Shown here piece after piece: positions 8,849 through 16,397 of a stretch of DNA of 37,194 nt; position 1 is the first letter of the stretch; each line of letters opens with the position of its first letter. The notes under the pieces are model-generated. The model was not told where the DNA came from, made no database searches, and saw nothing but the letters and a program-made list of their open reading frames with translations. Made by a program: the position numbers and the translations under genes. Origin of the DNA: CAYPTY01 sp965659005 (GTDB lineage: Bacteria; Bacteroidota; Rhodothermia; Balneolales; Balneolaceae); NCBI GenBank assembly GCA_965659005.1, contig CBFHVG010000048.1:1-37194 (forward strand). The letters run 5' to 3'.

Positions 8849-9345
8849 TATTCGTGCGTTGTTAATAATACCTTATCAGGTAGATGATTTGTTAGAAGTA
8901 GATCCACGCGTTCTTTTAGCTTAGTTGGGATATTTACCCCAACATAAGATGCCTCAACTGGATAAGATCGATGTCCCCTATCAACTAAAACGGCAACTTT
9001 AAGGTCATTTGGTAGTTGTGTTTTAAAAATATCCAGAATAGCGTGAAACATGGTTTGAGCAGAAAAAATCACATCGTCAATCAGGATGACGTTTCTATTT
9101 TCTAAATCAGGTTCATCCCCATTAAATTCTGATCCAGCAACGTCATATCTAACAAGTTCAGGATTACAACCTGTGATCTCATTTAAATAGTCCGATATAA
9201 TTTTAGCTGTTGCATATCCTCGCTCATTCAAACCAATAAGTAGTGGGTTTTGAACATCGCCCAAATCCTCCCAAATCTGAAGAGCTATGCGTTTCAAACT
9301 TCGTCCGATTCTATCCGGACTCATCAATATAATTTCATCATGCAT
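8848..9345 (-). CDS. PyrR-like phosphoribosyltransferase
   Basis: 165 residues, type I phosphoribosyltransferase fold. The middle and end resemble PyrR, the uracil phosphoribosyltransferase/pyrimidine-operon regulator: 'LLIGLNERGYATAKII' (35-50) and 'LKVAVLVDRGHRSYPVEASY' followed by 'VGVNIPT'. The PRPP loop (87-99) keeps 'VILIDDV', but the usual T-G-R-T segment reads S-A-Q-T, so PRPP binding may be altered. It is first in an operon with the DUF3078 and decarboxylase genes and not next to pyrimidine genes (pyrF is 13 kb away). It could be a regulator or an enzyme for another base; I would not call it pyrR outright. Confidence 0.8.
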   Translation of the reverse strand: MHDEIILMSPDRIGRSLKRIALQIWEDLGDVQNPLLIGLNERGYATAKIISDYLNEITGCNPELVRYDVAGSEFNGDEPDLENRNVILIDDVIFSAQTMFHAILDIFKTQLPNDLKVAVLVDRGHRSYPVEASYVGVNIPTKLKERVDLLLTNHLPDKVLLTTHE

Positions 9346-9443
9346 ATAAAAAGATACGAACTAGTAAGTAGTAAATCATACTCGGAAAAATAGATAATAA
9401 AAAGTGCAACATATGCTGTAAATGTTACTATAATAATGGTAAA

Positions 9444-9476
9444 TTAACACTGTTAACCAAACAGTATAAATTATAC
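9444..9476. promoter_or_regulatory. Cluster of overlapping palindromes in a divergent promoter region
   Basis: Three dyads lie side by side: TTAACA-c-TGTTAA (9444-9456), ACTGTT-aacca-AACAGT (9449-9465) and GTATAA-a-TTATAC (9464-9476). They sit in the 153-base gap between the PyrR-like gene (-) and the ytxH-like gene (+), 23 bases before the latter's ATG, and may form an operator and AT-rich promoter core. Confidence 0.4.
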
Positions 9477-9498
9477 ATTTTTTCTTAGGAGAGAATAC

Positions 9499-9795
9499 AT
9501 GAATACACCCGTAAAAATAGCGATAACTGCTTTAGCTTCATTTGCTGGGGGATTTCTGGTTGGGTTATTGACAACTCCTCAAAGTGGGAAAGATAACCGA
9601 GAGTGGATTAGCAATAACGCCGACGATGCTCGCAAATGGATTGAAGACAAAGGTCATGAATGGAAAGAGGAAGGCGAAAAAAAAATCGCTGAGGTTTCCT
9701 CAAATATCAAGCACAGTGTGAAACATACTTTGCCTGATCTTTATGAAGCTACAGAAGACATTAAGCTAAACGACAAAGAACTCAAGAATGGATGA
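9499..9795 (+). CDS. YtxH-domain small membrane-anchored protein
   Basis: 98 residues. A single N-terminal membrane helix with small residues (about 7-25, 'ITALASFAGGFLVGLL') runs into the YtxH-type junction 'TTPQSGKDNREW' and a charged amphipathic tail, probably coiled-coil, enriched in K and E. YtxH proteins are associated with general stress in Firmicutes; their role elsewhere is unknown. A good Shine-Dalgarno sequence (AGGAGA) lies 8 bases before the ATG. The gene overlaps the DUF2851 gene by 8 bases (ATGGATGA). Confidence 0.8.
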   Translation: MNTPVKIAITALASFAGGFLVGLLTTPQSGKDNREWISNNADDARKWIEDKGHEWKEEGEKKIAEVSSNIKHSVKHTLPDLYEATEDIKLNDKELKNG

Positions 9796-10954
9796 ATTCT
9801 GGCTTAATCAGCCTGAATCCATCATTCAATTTATCTGGAAACACCAATTTCTTGAAAACTTCAACCTCAGAACGGTTGATGGTGAGAAAGTATCTGTTCT
9901 TGAGCCTGGCTTGTTAAACCAAACCGATGGGCCCGATTTCAAATATTCATCTTTACTAATTGATGATATACATTGGTGTGGTTCTGTTGAGATTCATATC
10001 AATGAATCTGACTGGTTTAACCACAAGCATCACCTGGACCCTGCTTATAACAATTGTATTGCTCACGTTTTCTTGCATCCAGGTAGGAGGGCAATTTGTG
10101 ACAATGGTTCAGCACCATTTCACATAACTCTGCTACCCTATTTATCTGATCAAATATTGCCATTTCTATTTGCAAGAGATCAGCATGGCATACCCTGTCA
10201 ATCATTTATCTCAAGTATCCGGCCAGAAATATTCGGCAATCAGCTTGATAAAGCCCTTAGAGAGTATTTTGAGATCAAAACTGATCTTATCTACTCATAC
10301 TTTGATTCCAATGAATTACCTTCTCTAGCTTGGAAAAAAGCAATGTGTTTAGCGATTTGGGAGGGCCTTGGTATTCAACATAACAAAGCACAAATGGTGA
10401 AAGCATCAGCTGAAGTCAACAAGCATTTTTTCGAAGGTCAGGATTTTGAAGATTTCAAAAAGTTATCTGAAGAAGCTATTACGAAATTGATCCTGAACAG
10501 AAGTATTAAATGGAACTATAAATCCGTTCGACCATCTAATCATCCTGAGCAAAGATGCAGATTGGGTATTGAATTGAGCTATGTTATCCTAAGTGAAGAT
10601 TTGGACTTTTTTATTCATCAGCAACCCATGAAAAGTTGGCAAAAATTGCTCGATAAATCAGGTGTTGTTAGACCCACAAACAGACTCAAAAAAATTTATA
10701 ACCTCTACTATCTACCCGCACTTTTTGTACTTGGATCACTGATGTTTGCTGAAAGATTAAAAAATCATGCTTTTGCTGAGTGGAAAACAGCTAAACTTGT
10801 ATTACCTAAAAAGATCACTGAACCATTTAAAAAAGCCGGAATAGACGATATTAACCAGCTTTCTCATCCCGGATTATATAATCAGTGGAAAAGTTACTGT
10901 TCGCAATCTGGATGTTCTTCATGTTTTGTATTTAAAAACGTAATTGAATCTTGA
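9788..10954 (+). CDS. DUF2851 family protein
   Basis: 388 residues, full-length for the family. The N-terminal half has the family signature 'LNQTDGPDFKYSSLLIDD' followed by 'GSVEIHINESDW' and 'NHKHHLDPAYNN'. The G-x-V-E-x-H and D-W-x(3)-H pattern looks like an acidic/His site but has no proven activity. The C-terminus holds a Cys cluster ('YCSQSGCSSCFVF'), also characteristic. There is no signal peptide or membrane segment, so it is probably cytoplasmic. Function unknown. It overlaps the ytxH-like gene by 8 bases, indicating coupled translation. Confidence 0.85.
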   Translation: MDEFWLNQPESIIQFIWKHQFLENFNLRTVDGEKVSVLEPGLLNQTDGPDFKYSSLLIDDIHWCGSVEIHINESDWFNHKHHLDPAYNNCIAHVFLHPGRRAICDNGSAPFHITLLPYLSDQILPFLFARDQHGIPCQSFISSIRPEIFGNQLDKALREYFEIKTDLIYSYFDSNELPSLAWKKAMCLAIWEGLGIQHNKAQMVKASAEVNKHFFEGQDFEDFKKLSEEAITKLILNRSIKWNYKSVRPSNHPEQRCRLGIELSYVILSEDLDFFIHQQPMKSWQKLLDKSGVVRPTNRLKKIYNLYYLPALFVLGSLMFAERLKNHAFAEWKTAKLVLPKKITEPFKKAGIDDINQLSHPGLYNQWKSYCSQSGCSSCFVFKNVIES

Positions 10955-10981
10955 TTGCAAAAAAACATATCTCTATTTTTG
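10951..10981 (+). promoter_or_regulatory. Bacteroidota-type promoter of tRNA-Gln
   Basis: TTG at 10951-10953, a 20-base spacer, then TATTTTTG at 10974-10981 (TAnnTTTG). This predicts transcription from about 10988, 15 bases before the mature tRNA. It is the best promoter match in the window. Confidence 0.5.
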
Positions 10982-11002
10982 GGGTCTGTCTGAAAAAGAC
11001 AT

Positions 11003-11073
11003 TGCCCGGTCGTCTAATGGCAGGACACCTGGTTTTGGTCCAGTATGTGGGGGTTCGAGTCCTCCCCGGGCAA
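11003..11073 (+). tRNA. tRNA-Gln (anticodon UUG)
   Basis: A cloverleaf folds by hand. The 7-bp acceptor stem is TGCCCGG/CCGGGCA (11003-11009 with 11066-11072), the discriminator is A at 11073 and CCA is not encoded. The D stem is GTCT/GGAC with GG in the loop. The anticodon loop TTTTGGT carries TTG at 11035-11037. The T arm is GGGGG-TTCGAGT-CCTCC. The outermost anticodon-stem pair is a C-U mismatch (11028 with 11044). The U1-A72 acceptor pair is typical of tRNA-Gln. Confidence 0.95.
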
Positions 11074-11093
11074 CATTGATACGCTCAATACTC

Positions 11094-11118
11094 AGGATGA
11101 CTTAAGGTCATCCTTTTT
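11094..11118 (+). terminator. Rho-independent terminator after tRNA-Gln
   Basis: Perfect 8-bp stem AGGATGAC/GTCATCCT with a TTAAG loop followed by TTTT. It separates the tRNA from prs. Confidence 0.8.
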
Positions 11119-11165
11119 ATATACGCACACTAGCAATTGCAACAATACACCCTTTTTAGCTCATT

Positions 11166-12098
11166 TTGGATACACCTCTAGCAATATTTGCAGGTTCCAG
11201 CAATCCAGCTCTCGCGAGAGCCATTGCTGAAGAATTGGGCTTGAACCTGGGTGAACTCACCATTAAGTCTTTCTCTGATGGCGAGTTGTATGTAAAGTAT
11301 GAGCAAAGCATTCGCGGAGAAGATTTATATTTAATTCAATCAACTCCACCGCCAAGCGAAAACATAATGGAATTACTCTTAATGCTGGATGCAGCAAAAA
11401 GAGCATCCGTAAAAAGAGTAACCGCTGTTATCCCATATTTTGGCTACGCAAGGCAAGATCGTAAAGATCAACCCAGAGTATCAGTAGCTTCAAAATTGAT
11501 GGCAAACCTACTTGTTGAAGCTGGTGCAGATAGAGTCCTTACAATGGACCTCCATGCACCACAGATTCAAGGATTTTTTGATATCCCACTTGATCACTTA
11601 TATGCAAGCCGCCTCTTCCTCAACTACTTCACAGAAAATCATATTGATGATCTCGTAGTAGTTGCACCTGATGTAGGCAGCTTAAAAACTTCTCGCTCTT
11701 ACTCCAAGAAACTTGGAGCCGGCCTGGCTTTTATTGATAAAAGAAGACCAAAGCAGAACGAATCTGAAGTGATGAACATCATTGGGGAAGTAAAAGACAA
11801 AAATATTTTAATCGTTGACGATTTAATTGATACCGCAGGTACATTGACTAACGCTGCTGTAGCATTGAAAAATCATGGCGCTAAACAAATTATCGCCTGT
11901 GCTACACATCCTATTTTATCAGGACCTGCTTTTCAAAGAATCGAGGATTCACCTATCGACCGTGTTCTGGTGACTGACACAGTACCATTGAGACAACCCT
12001 CAGATAAAGTGCAGGTACTGAGCGTAGCCGGAATTTTTGCAGAAGCGATACAACGAATCCATACGAATGAAACAATAAGTGCACTTTTTGATCACTAA
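11166..12098 (+). CDS. prs: Ribose-phosphate pyrophosphokinase (PRPP synthase)
   Basis: 310 residues, class I. It makes PRPP from ribose-5-phosphate and ATP for nucleotide, His and Trp synthesis. Landmarks are the flexible-loop region 'YFGYARQDRKDQPR', 'TMDLHAPQIQGFF', the catalytic-loop lysine in 'FIDKRRPK', and the PRPP/ribose-phosphate loop 'ILIVDDLIDTAGTLTNAA'. All key residues are present. The start is TTG at 11166, giving the normal N-terminus (MDTPLAIFAGSSNPALA). It opens an operon with rplY (17-base gap), pth and hppA. Only about 48 bases lie between the tRNA terminator and this start, so the promoter must be compact or lie upstream; I could not identify it. Confidence 0.96.
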   Translation: MDTPLAIFAGSSNPALARAIAEELGLNLGELTIKSFSDGELYVKYEQSIRGEDLYLIQSTPPPSENIMELLLMLDAAKRASVKRVTAVIPYFGYARQDRKDQPRVSVASKLMANLLVEAGADRVLTMDLHAPQIQGFFDIPLDHLYASRLFLNYFTENHIDDLVVVAPDVGSLKTSRSYSKKLGAGLAFIDKRRPKQNESEVMNIIGEVKDKNILIVDDLIDTAGTLTNAAVALKNHGAKQIIACATHPILSGPAFQRIEDSPIDRVLVTDTVPLRQPSDKVQVLSVAGIFAEAIQRIHTNETISALFDH

Positions 12099-12115
12099 TA
12101 AGAATACATGCAACC

Positions 12116-12796
12116 ATGTCGTATCCTGAACTTGTAAAACTTGAAGGTACCGTTAGAGACTTAAGCCGAAAATCGACTAAAGAACTAAGAGAAAACAGCA
12201 AAGTACCAGCTGTACTTTACGGCCCTGAAATTGAAGAAAACCTTCACTTTTCTATTGATGAAATAGAAATTGAGAAAATCCTGAAGAAGAAAGAAACTAA
12301 GCTTCAGGAACTGACTATTGACGGTAAGGTATATAAGACTCTTCTGAAAAGAGTTGAATTCCACCCCGTTAGTGATAAACCACTACATGCAGATTTCTAT
12401 GTGCTTGCTGATAAGCATAAAGTTACACTTCGTGTACCAATAAAGCTTAAAGGTACTGCAAAAGGTATCGTTGAGCAGGGTGGTAGATTATTCCAGCCAA
12501 TGAATTTCATGAGAATTCGTGTATTTCCAGCTAATATTCCTTCTGAATTTGAGGTCGATATCTCAGATATGAATATTGGTGATTCTGTTCACGTTAGTGA
12601 TCTGGATCTTGGCGATATCATTCCGATTGACAGTCTAAGCAGAACCATTGTAAACATCAGACCTCCAAAAGGTGCACTTGTTACTGCACAAGACGAGCTT
12701 GAAGCTGAAGAAGGTCTTGAAGGTACTGAAGAGGGTGCTGAAGGAACTGAGGCTTCTGGTGGAGATGATTCATCAGCAGAAGAATCAAACGAGTAA
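12116..12796 (+). CDS. rplY: 50S ribosomal protein bL25, long (CTC) form
   Basis: 226 residues: an N-terminal 5S-rRNA-binding L25 domain (about 1-95, 'SKVPAVLYGPEIEENLHFSI') plus a C-terminal TL5/CTC beta domain (about 100-190, 'ADKHKVTLRVPIKLKGTAKG', 'RIRVFPANIP'). The last 35 residues are a very acidic Glu/Gly/Ala/Ser tail. It is located between prs and pth, the widespread prs-rplY-pth arrangement, and is likely cotranscribed (17 bases after prs, 31 before pth). Confidence 0.95.
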   Translation: MSYPELVKLEGTVRDLSRKSTKELRENSKVPAVLYGPEIEENLHFSIDEIEIEKILKKKETKLQELTIDGKVYKTLLKRVEFHPVSDKPLHADFYVLADKHKVTLRVPIKLKGTAKGIVEQGGRLFQPMNFMRIRVFPANIPSEFEVDISDMNIGDSVHVSDLDLGDIIPIDSLSRTIVNIRPPKGALVTAQDELEAEEGLEGTEEGAEGTEASGGDDSSAEESNE

Positions 12797-12827
12797 TCTC
12801 GAAATATTTAAATAATTCACCAGATCT

Positions 12828-13385
12828 ATGCCCATAATTGTAGGCTTAGGAAATATTGGTGAGGAGTACGAAAGTACCCGACATAACATCGGGTTTGATA
12901 TAGTAGATGAGCTGGCAAAAACAATGTCGGCTCGTTTTACGTCAGGTAGCGGACCTTATTTGGAAGCTATAGGGCGGTTTAAGGGGCAGAAAGTAGTGTT
13001 AATTAAACCAACTACTTTTATGAATCGCAGTGGAGTCGCAGTTCGAAAAGCCCTTAATAAACATAATATTGATCTGACAGATTGCATGATCTGTTATGAC
13101 GACCTGAACCTCCCACTGGGGACAATCAGAATTAGGGAAAAAGGCAGTACAGGCGGTCATAACGGTATCGACAATCTTATTCAAGAGCTTGGAACTAACA
13201 AGTTTCCAAGACTTAGATTCGGAATAGGTAGTGATTTTCCGAAAGGCAGACAGGTTGATTTTGTTTTAAGTCCATTTGACGAGAGCGAAGCAGATATGCT
13301 GAGTGAGGCAAAAGAAAAAGCTCATGAGGCTTGCATTAGCTTTCTGAAAGTTGGGATAACCCGAACCATGAATTGGTTCAACTAA
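12828..13385 (+). CDS. pth: Peptidyl-tRNA hydrolase
   Basis: 185 residues, the usual size. It frees stalled peptides from peptidyl-tRNA in the cytoplasm. The catalytic H19 is in 'YESTRHNIGFD', with N66 in 'TTFMNRSG', D91 in 'ICYDDLNLP' and N112 in 'TGGHNG', all matching the E. coli active-site set (H20, N68/D93, N114). It is third in the prs-rplY-pth-hppA run; the hppA ATG follows after 34 bases. Confidence 0.96.
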   Translation: MPIIVGLGNIGEEYESTRHNIGFDIVDELAKTMSARFTSGSGPYLEAIGRFKGQKVVLIKPTTFMNRSGVAVRKALNKHNIDLTDCMICYDDLNLPLGTIRIREKGSTGGHNGIDNLIQELGTNKFPRLRFGIGSDFPKGRQVDFVLSPFDESEADMLSEAKEKAHEACISFLKVGITRTMNWFN

Positions 13386-13419
13386 TTAATGTATCGTAAC
13401 TAACAACACATAAAAACTC

Positions 13420-15630
13420 ATGGATAACATAATTTATCTAATCCCAGTAGCAGGCGTAATTGCCCTAATCTACACAGCAATAAAATCTGCTTGGGTAAAC
13501 AAACAGGAAGTTGGAACTGAAAAGATGGGTCACATTGCTGATAGTATTGCAAGTGGTGCCATGGCGTTTCTAAAAGCTGAATATAGAGTACTATCTATTT
13601 TTGTACTTGTAGTAGCTGCAATTCTGGCATTTAGCGCAGATGCAGAAACAAGTAGCTGGATGGTTTCTATTTCATTTATTGTTGGTGCAATCTGTTCTGG
13701 CCTAGCTGGGTTTATCGGAATGAAGGTCGCAACCAAAGCCAATGTAAGAACTACAAACGCAGCCAGAAAATCTCTCGGAAAAGGTCTTGAAGTAGCATTT
13801 GCTGGTGGTTCAGTAATGGGTCTTGGTGTTGTAGGCCTAGGCGTACTTGGACTTTCTGGTCTCTTTATTCTTTTCTCACACTTATTCGGACTCGAGGGTG
13901 CTGATGCTGTAAACAAGGTACTTGCTATAGTTACCGGTTTCTCATTTGGTGCATCCTCAATTGCTCTTTTTGCTCGTGTAGGTGGTGGTATATACACGAA
14001 AGCTGCTGACGTTGGTGCTGACCTTGTTGGTAAAGTTGAAGCTGGTATTCCAGAAGATCACCCACTAAACCCTGCAACTATTGCAGATAATGTTGGTGAT
14101 AACGTTGGTGATGTAGCCGGTATGGGTGCTGACCTTTTCGAATCTTATGTTGGATCTATCATCGGTACTATGGTTCTTGGTGCTGCTTTCATGACAATCC
14201 CAGAATGGTCTGATAACTTTAATGGCATCTCTGCTGTACTTCTTCCTCTAGCACTTGCTGCAACTGGTATCATCGCATCTATCATTGGTACATTCTTCGT
14301 TCGAGTTAAAGAAGGTGGTGACCCACAAAAAGCATTGAACTTTGGTGAGTTTTTCTCAGCTGGACTTATGCTTATTGCATCATGGTTTATTATTCAATGG
14401 ATGCTACCAGCCACTTGGACTTTCGGTGGTGAAGATTACACAAGTTCAGGTGTATTCTGGGCAACAATCTTTGGTTTGGCCTCAGGACTCCTAATCGGCC
14501 TTGTAACTGAGCATTACACAGGCACTGGTACTAAACCAGTATTGTCAATTGTTAAGCAGTCAGTAACAGGTTCTGCGACTAATATAATTGCTGGTCTCGG
14601 TGTTGGTATGATTTCGACAGCCATTCCAATTCTAATCATTGCTGTTGCCATTATTGGAGCATATAGCTTTGCTGGTCTTTATGGTATTGCAATTGCCGCT
14701 GTTGGTATGCTTGCAAACACAGGTATTCAGTTAGCAGTTGATGCTTACGGTCCTGTTTCAGATAACGCTGGTGGTATTGCTGAAATGGCTGAACTTCCAA
14801 AAGAGGTTCGAGAAAGAACTGATAAATTAGATGCTGTTGGTAACACTACTGCAGCTATTGGTAAAGGTTTTGCCATTGGTTCTGCTGCTCTTACAGCTCT
14901 TGCTCTTTTTGCAGCATTTATCACTGCTTATGAAGCTGCTAATCCTGGAGTAGAAGTTATTATTAATGTAACTAACCCATTTGTGATGGCTGCTCTATTC
15001 GTTGGAGCTATGCTTCCATTCCTGTTTTCTGCATTATCTATGAATGCAGTAGGACGTGCAGCTATGAGTATGATTGAGGAAGTAAGACGTCAATTCAGAG
15101 ATATCCCTGAATTGAAAGCTGCATTAAACGTAATGAATGCTAATGAAGGCAAAGAATTCGCAGATTGGTCTAAAGAAGATCAAACTACATTCGAAGCTGC
15201 TGACGGTAAAGCTGAGTATGAAAAATGTGTAGAGATTTCTACCACTGCTTCTATTCGTGAGATGGTTCTTCCGGGACTTCTTGCTGTAATTGTCCCTGTT
15301 CTATTTGGTTTCGTTCCAGGATTCATTAGTGACGATCCAGCTCTTGGTGCAAAAATGCTAGGTGGTCTTCTTGCTGGTGTTACTTCAGCGGGTGTACTGA
15401 TGGCACTCTTCCAGTCTAATGCCGGTGGTGCATGGGACAACGCTAAAAAGATGGTTGAAGAAGGCGTTACAATTGATGGTGTTGAATATGGCAAAGGTTC
15501 AGAACCACATAAAGCCGCGGTAGTTGGTGATACTGTTGGTGATCCTTTCAAAGATACTTCAGGTCCATCACTTAACATTCTTCTTAAGCTGATGTCTGTT
15601 GTAGCGCTTGTTATTGCTACACTGATCTAA
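13420..15630 (+). CDS. hppA: Membrane-bound ion-pumping pyrophosphatase
   Basis: 736 residues with about 16 membrane helices. It couples pyrophosphate hydrolysis to pumping H+ and/or Na+ out of the cytoplasm. The substrate motif 'DNVGDNVGDVAGMGADLFES' is intact, with the pump-gate glutamate E241 at the 'FESYVGS' position typical of Na+-pumping and related bacterial forms rather than the shifted position of plant H+ pumps. A478 and G481 in 'GNTTAAIGKG' mark the K+-stimulated class (K+-independent enzymes have Lys at 478). H+ versus Na+ specificity is unproven. Codon use (many GGT, GCT) suggests high expression. Last of the prs operon, it removes PPi made by biosynthetic reactions. Confidence 0.95.
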   Translation: MDNIIYLIPVAGVIALIYTAIKSAWVNKQEVGTEKMGHIADSIASGAMAFLKAEYRVLSIFVLVVAAILAFSADAETSSWMVSISFIVGAICSGLAGFIGMKVATKANVRTTNAARKSLGKGLEVAFAGGSVMGLGVVGLGVLGLSGLFILFSHLFGLEGADAVNKVLAIVTGFSFGASSIALFARVGGGIYTKAADVGADLVGKVEAGIPEDHPLNPATIADNVGDNVGDVAGMGADLFESYVGSIIGTMVLGAAFMTIPEWSDNFNGISAVLLPLALAATGIIASIIGTFFVRVKEGGDPQKALNFGEFFSAGLMLIASWFIIQWMLPATWTFGGEDYTSSGVFWATIFGLASGLLIGLVTEHYTGTGTKPVLSIVKQSVTGSATNIIAGLGVGMISTAIPILIIAVAIIGAYSFAGLYGIAIAAVGMLANTGIQLAVDAYGPVSDNAGGIAEMAELPKEVRERTDKLDAVGNTTAAIGKGFAIGSAALTALALFAAFITAYEAANPGVEVIINVTNPFVMAALFVGAMLPFLFSALSMNAVGRAAMSMIEEVRRQFRDIPELKAALNVMNANEGKEFADWSKEDQTTFEAADGKAEYEKCVEISTTASIREMVLPGLLAVIVPVLFGFVPGFISDDPALGAKMLGGLLAGVTSAGVLMALFQSNAGGAWDNAKKMVEEGVTIDGVEYGKGSEPHKAAVVGDTVGDPFKDTSGPSLNILLKLMSVVALVIATLI

Positions 15631-15650
15631 TCAGTCAGATTTTAATTTTA

Positions 15651-15683
15651 AACCCAATATGCAACCGTATATTGGGTTTTTTT
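15651..15683 (+). terminator. Rho-independent terminator after hppA
   Basis: AACCCAATAT (15651-15660) pairs perfectly with ATATTGGGTT (15669-15678) around an 8-base loop and runs into a T tract. It ends the prs-rplY-pth-hppA operon. Confidence 0.88.
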
Positions 15684-15699
15684 ATAGCTATTAAACTCT

Positions 15700-16362
15700 A
15701 TGAGCTCACAACAATTATTCAAACTTATATTCCTCCACGATCAGCGTCTTGATGAACTGGCTGAAAGAGGTGCAGGAATAAAGGAAAACTCAACACTTGA
15801 AGACTTCCTCAGACCAGATCCAACCTATTCAAAACTTTATTTCACTGGCACTGATATGAGGACAGAAAAGTTCGGTTTATCTGTACTTAACAGTTATGAA
15901 CGTATTGTTTCAGTTCTTGAAAATGGGTTGCAGCCATGTCAATTCTTTACAGCCTCACAAAAATTCAACTCTTTAAGTGATGCTATTTCTTCTTTAGAAA
16001 TTGGTGATGTTATCGTAGCTGGAAATGATGAATCTGTTATTCAAGAGATACCGAAACTTCAGCTGGATGAAAACTCCAATGTTGGGCACATTAAATCAGA
16101 GTTGAAATCAATGCTTCAAAAAGATGATGTGATTATTTTTAAAGAGAAATCTCATGATGGTTTTGACCTTCATATGTTCTCAAAAAATAATATCTACACT
16201 AATTTCTTTTACGGTCTTCAGAAAATGGTACCGGATCACATGCGCTTTTTCAGCATAAATGGAAAACGTGTTCGCTCTGAACGTTTCTTTTATTTCGAAA
16301 CATGGACTCTTAACCAACCACCACATGGTTTTGAAGAAGTGTTCCCAGAATCAGTATTGTAA
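15700..16362 (+). CDS. Uncharacterised protein
   Basis: 220 residues; I do not recognise the family. There is no signal peptide, membrane segment or metal/nucleotide motif. It reads as a soluble alpha/beta protein: an N-terminal helix 'LFKLIFLHDQRLDELAERG', a central segment with 'IGDVIVAGNDESVIQEIP' and 'DDVIIFKEKSHDGFDLHMFS', and an aromatic basic end 'MRFFSINGKRVRSERFFYFETW'. Base composition and codon use match the neighbours. The ATG lies only 17 bases after the hppA terminator, so its promoter must overlap that terminator or it depends on readthrough. It is convergent with the PD40-amidohydrolase gene. Confidence 0.8.
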   Translation: MSSQQLFKLIFLHDQRLDELAERGAGIKENSTLEDFLRPDPTYSKLYFTGTDMRTEKFGLSVLNSYERIVSVLENGLQPCQFFTASQKFNSLSDAISSLEIGDVIVAGNDESVIQEIPKLQLDENSNVGHIKSELKSMLQKDDVIIFKEKSHDGFDLHMFSKNNIYTNFFYGLQKMVPDHMRFFSINGKRVRSERFFYFETWTLNQPPHGFEEVFPESVL

Positions 16363-16364
16363 AT

Positions 16365-16391
16365 AAAGGCGACCTACCTCAGATCGCCTTT
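16365..16391. terminator. Bidirectional hairpin terminator
   Basis: AAAGGCGA (16365-16372) pairs with TCGCCTTT (16384-16391), an 8-bp stem with an 11-base loop, between convergent genes. The A/T ends allow it to work on both strands. Confidence 0.75.
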
Positions 16392-16397
16392 GAATAC

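Noticed and set aside
13530..13997. 155-codon minus-strand frame opposite hppA
   Set aside because: Antisense shadow created by Gly/Ala-rich codons of hppA; Pro/Thr/Ala-rich and without homologous features.
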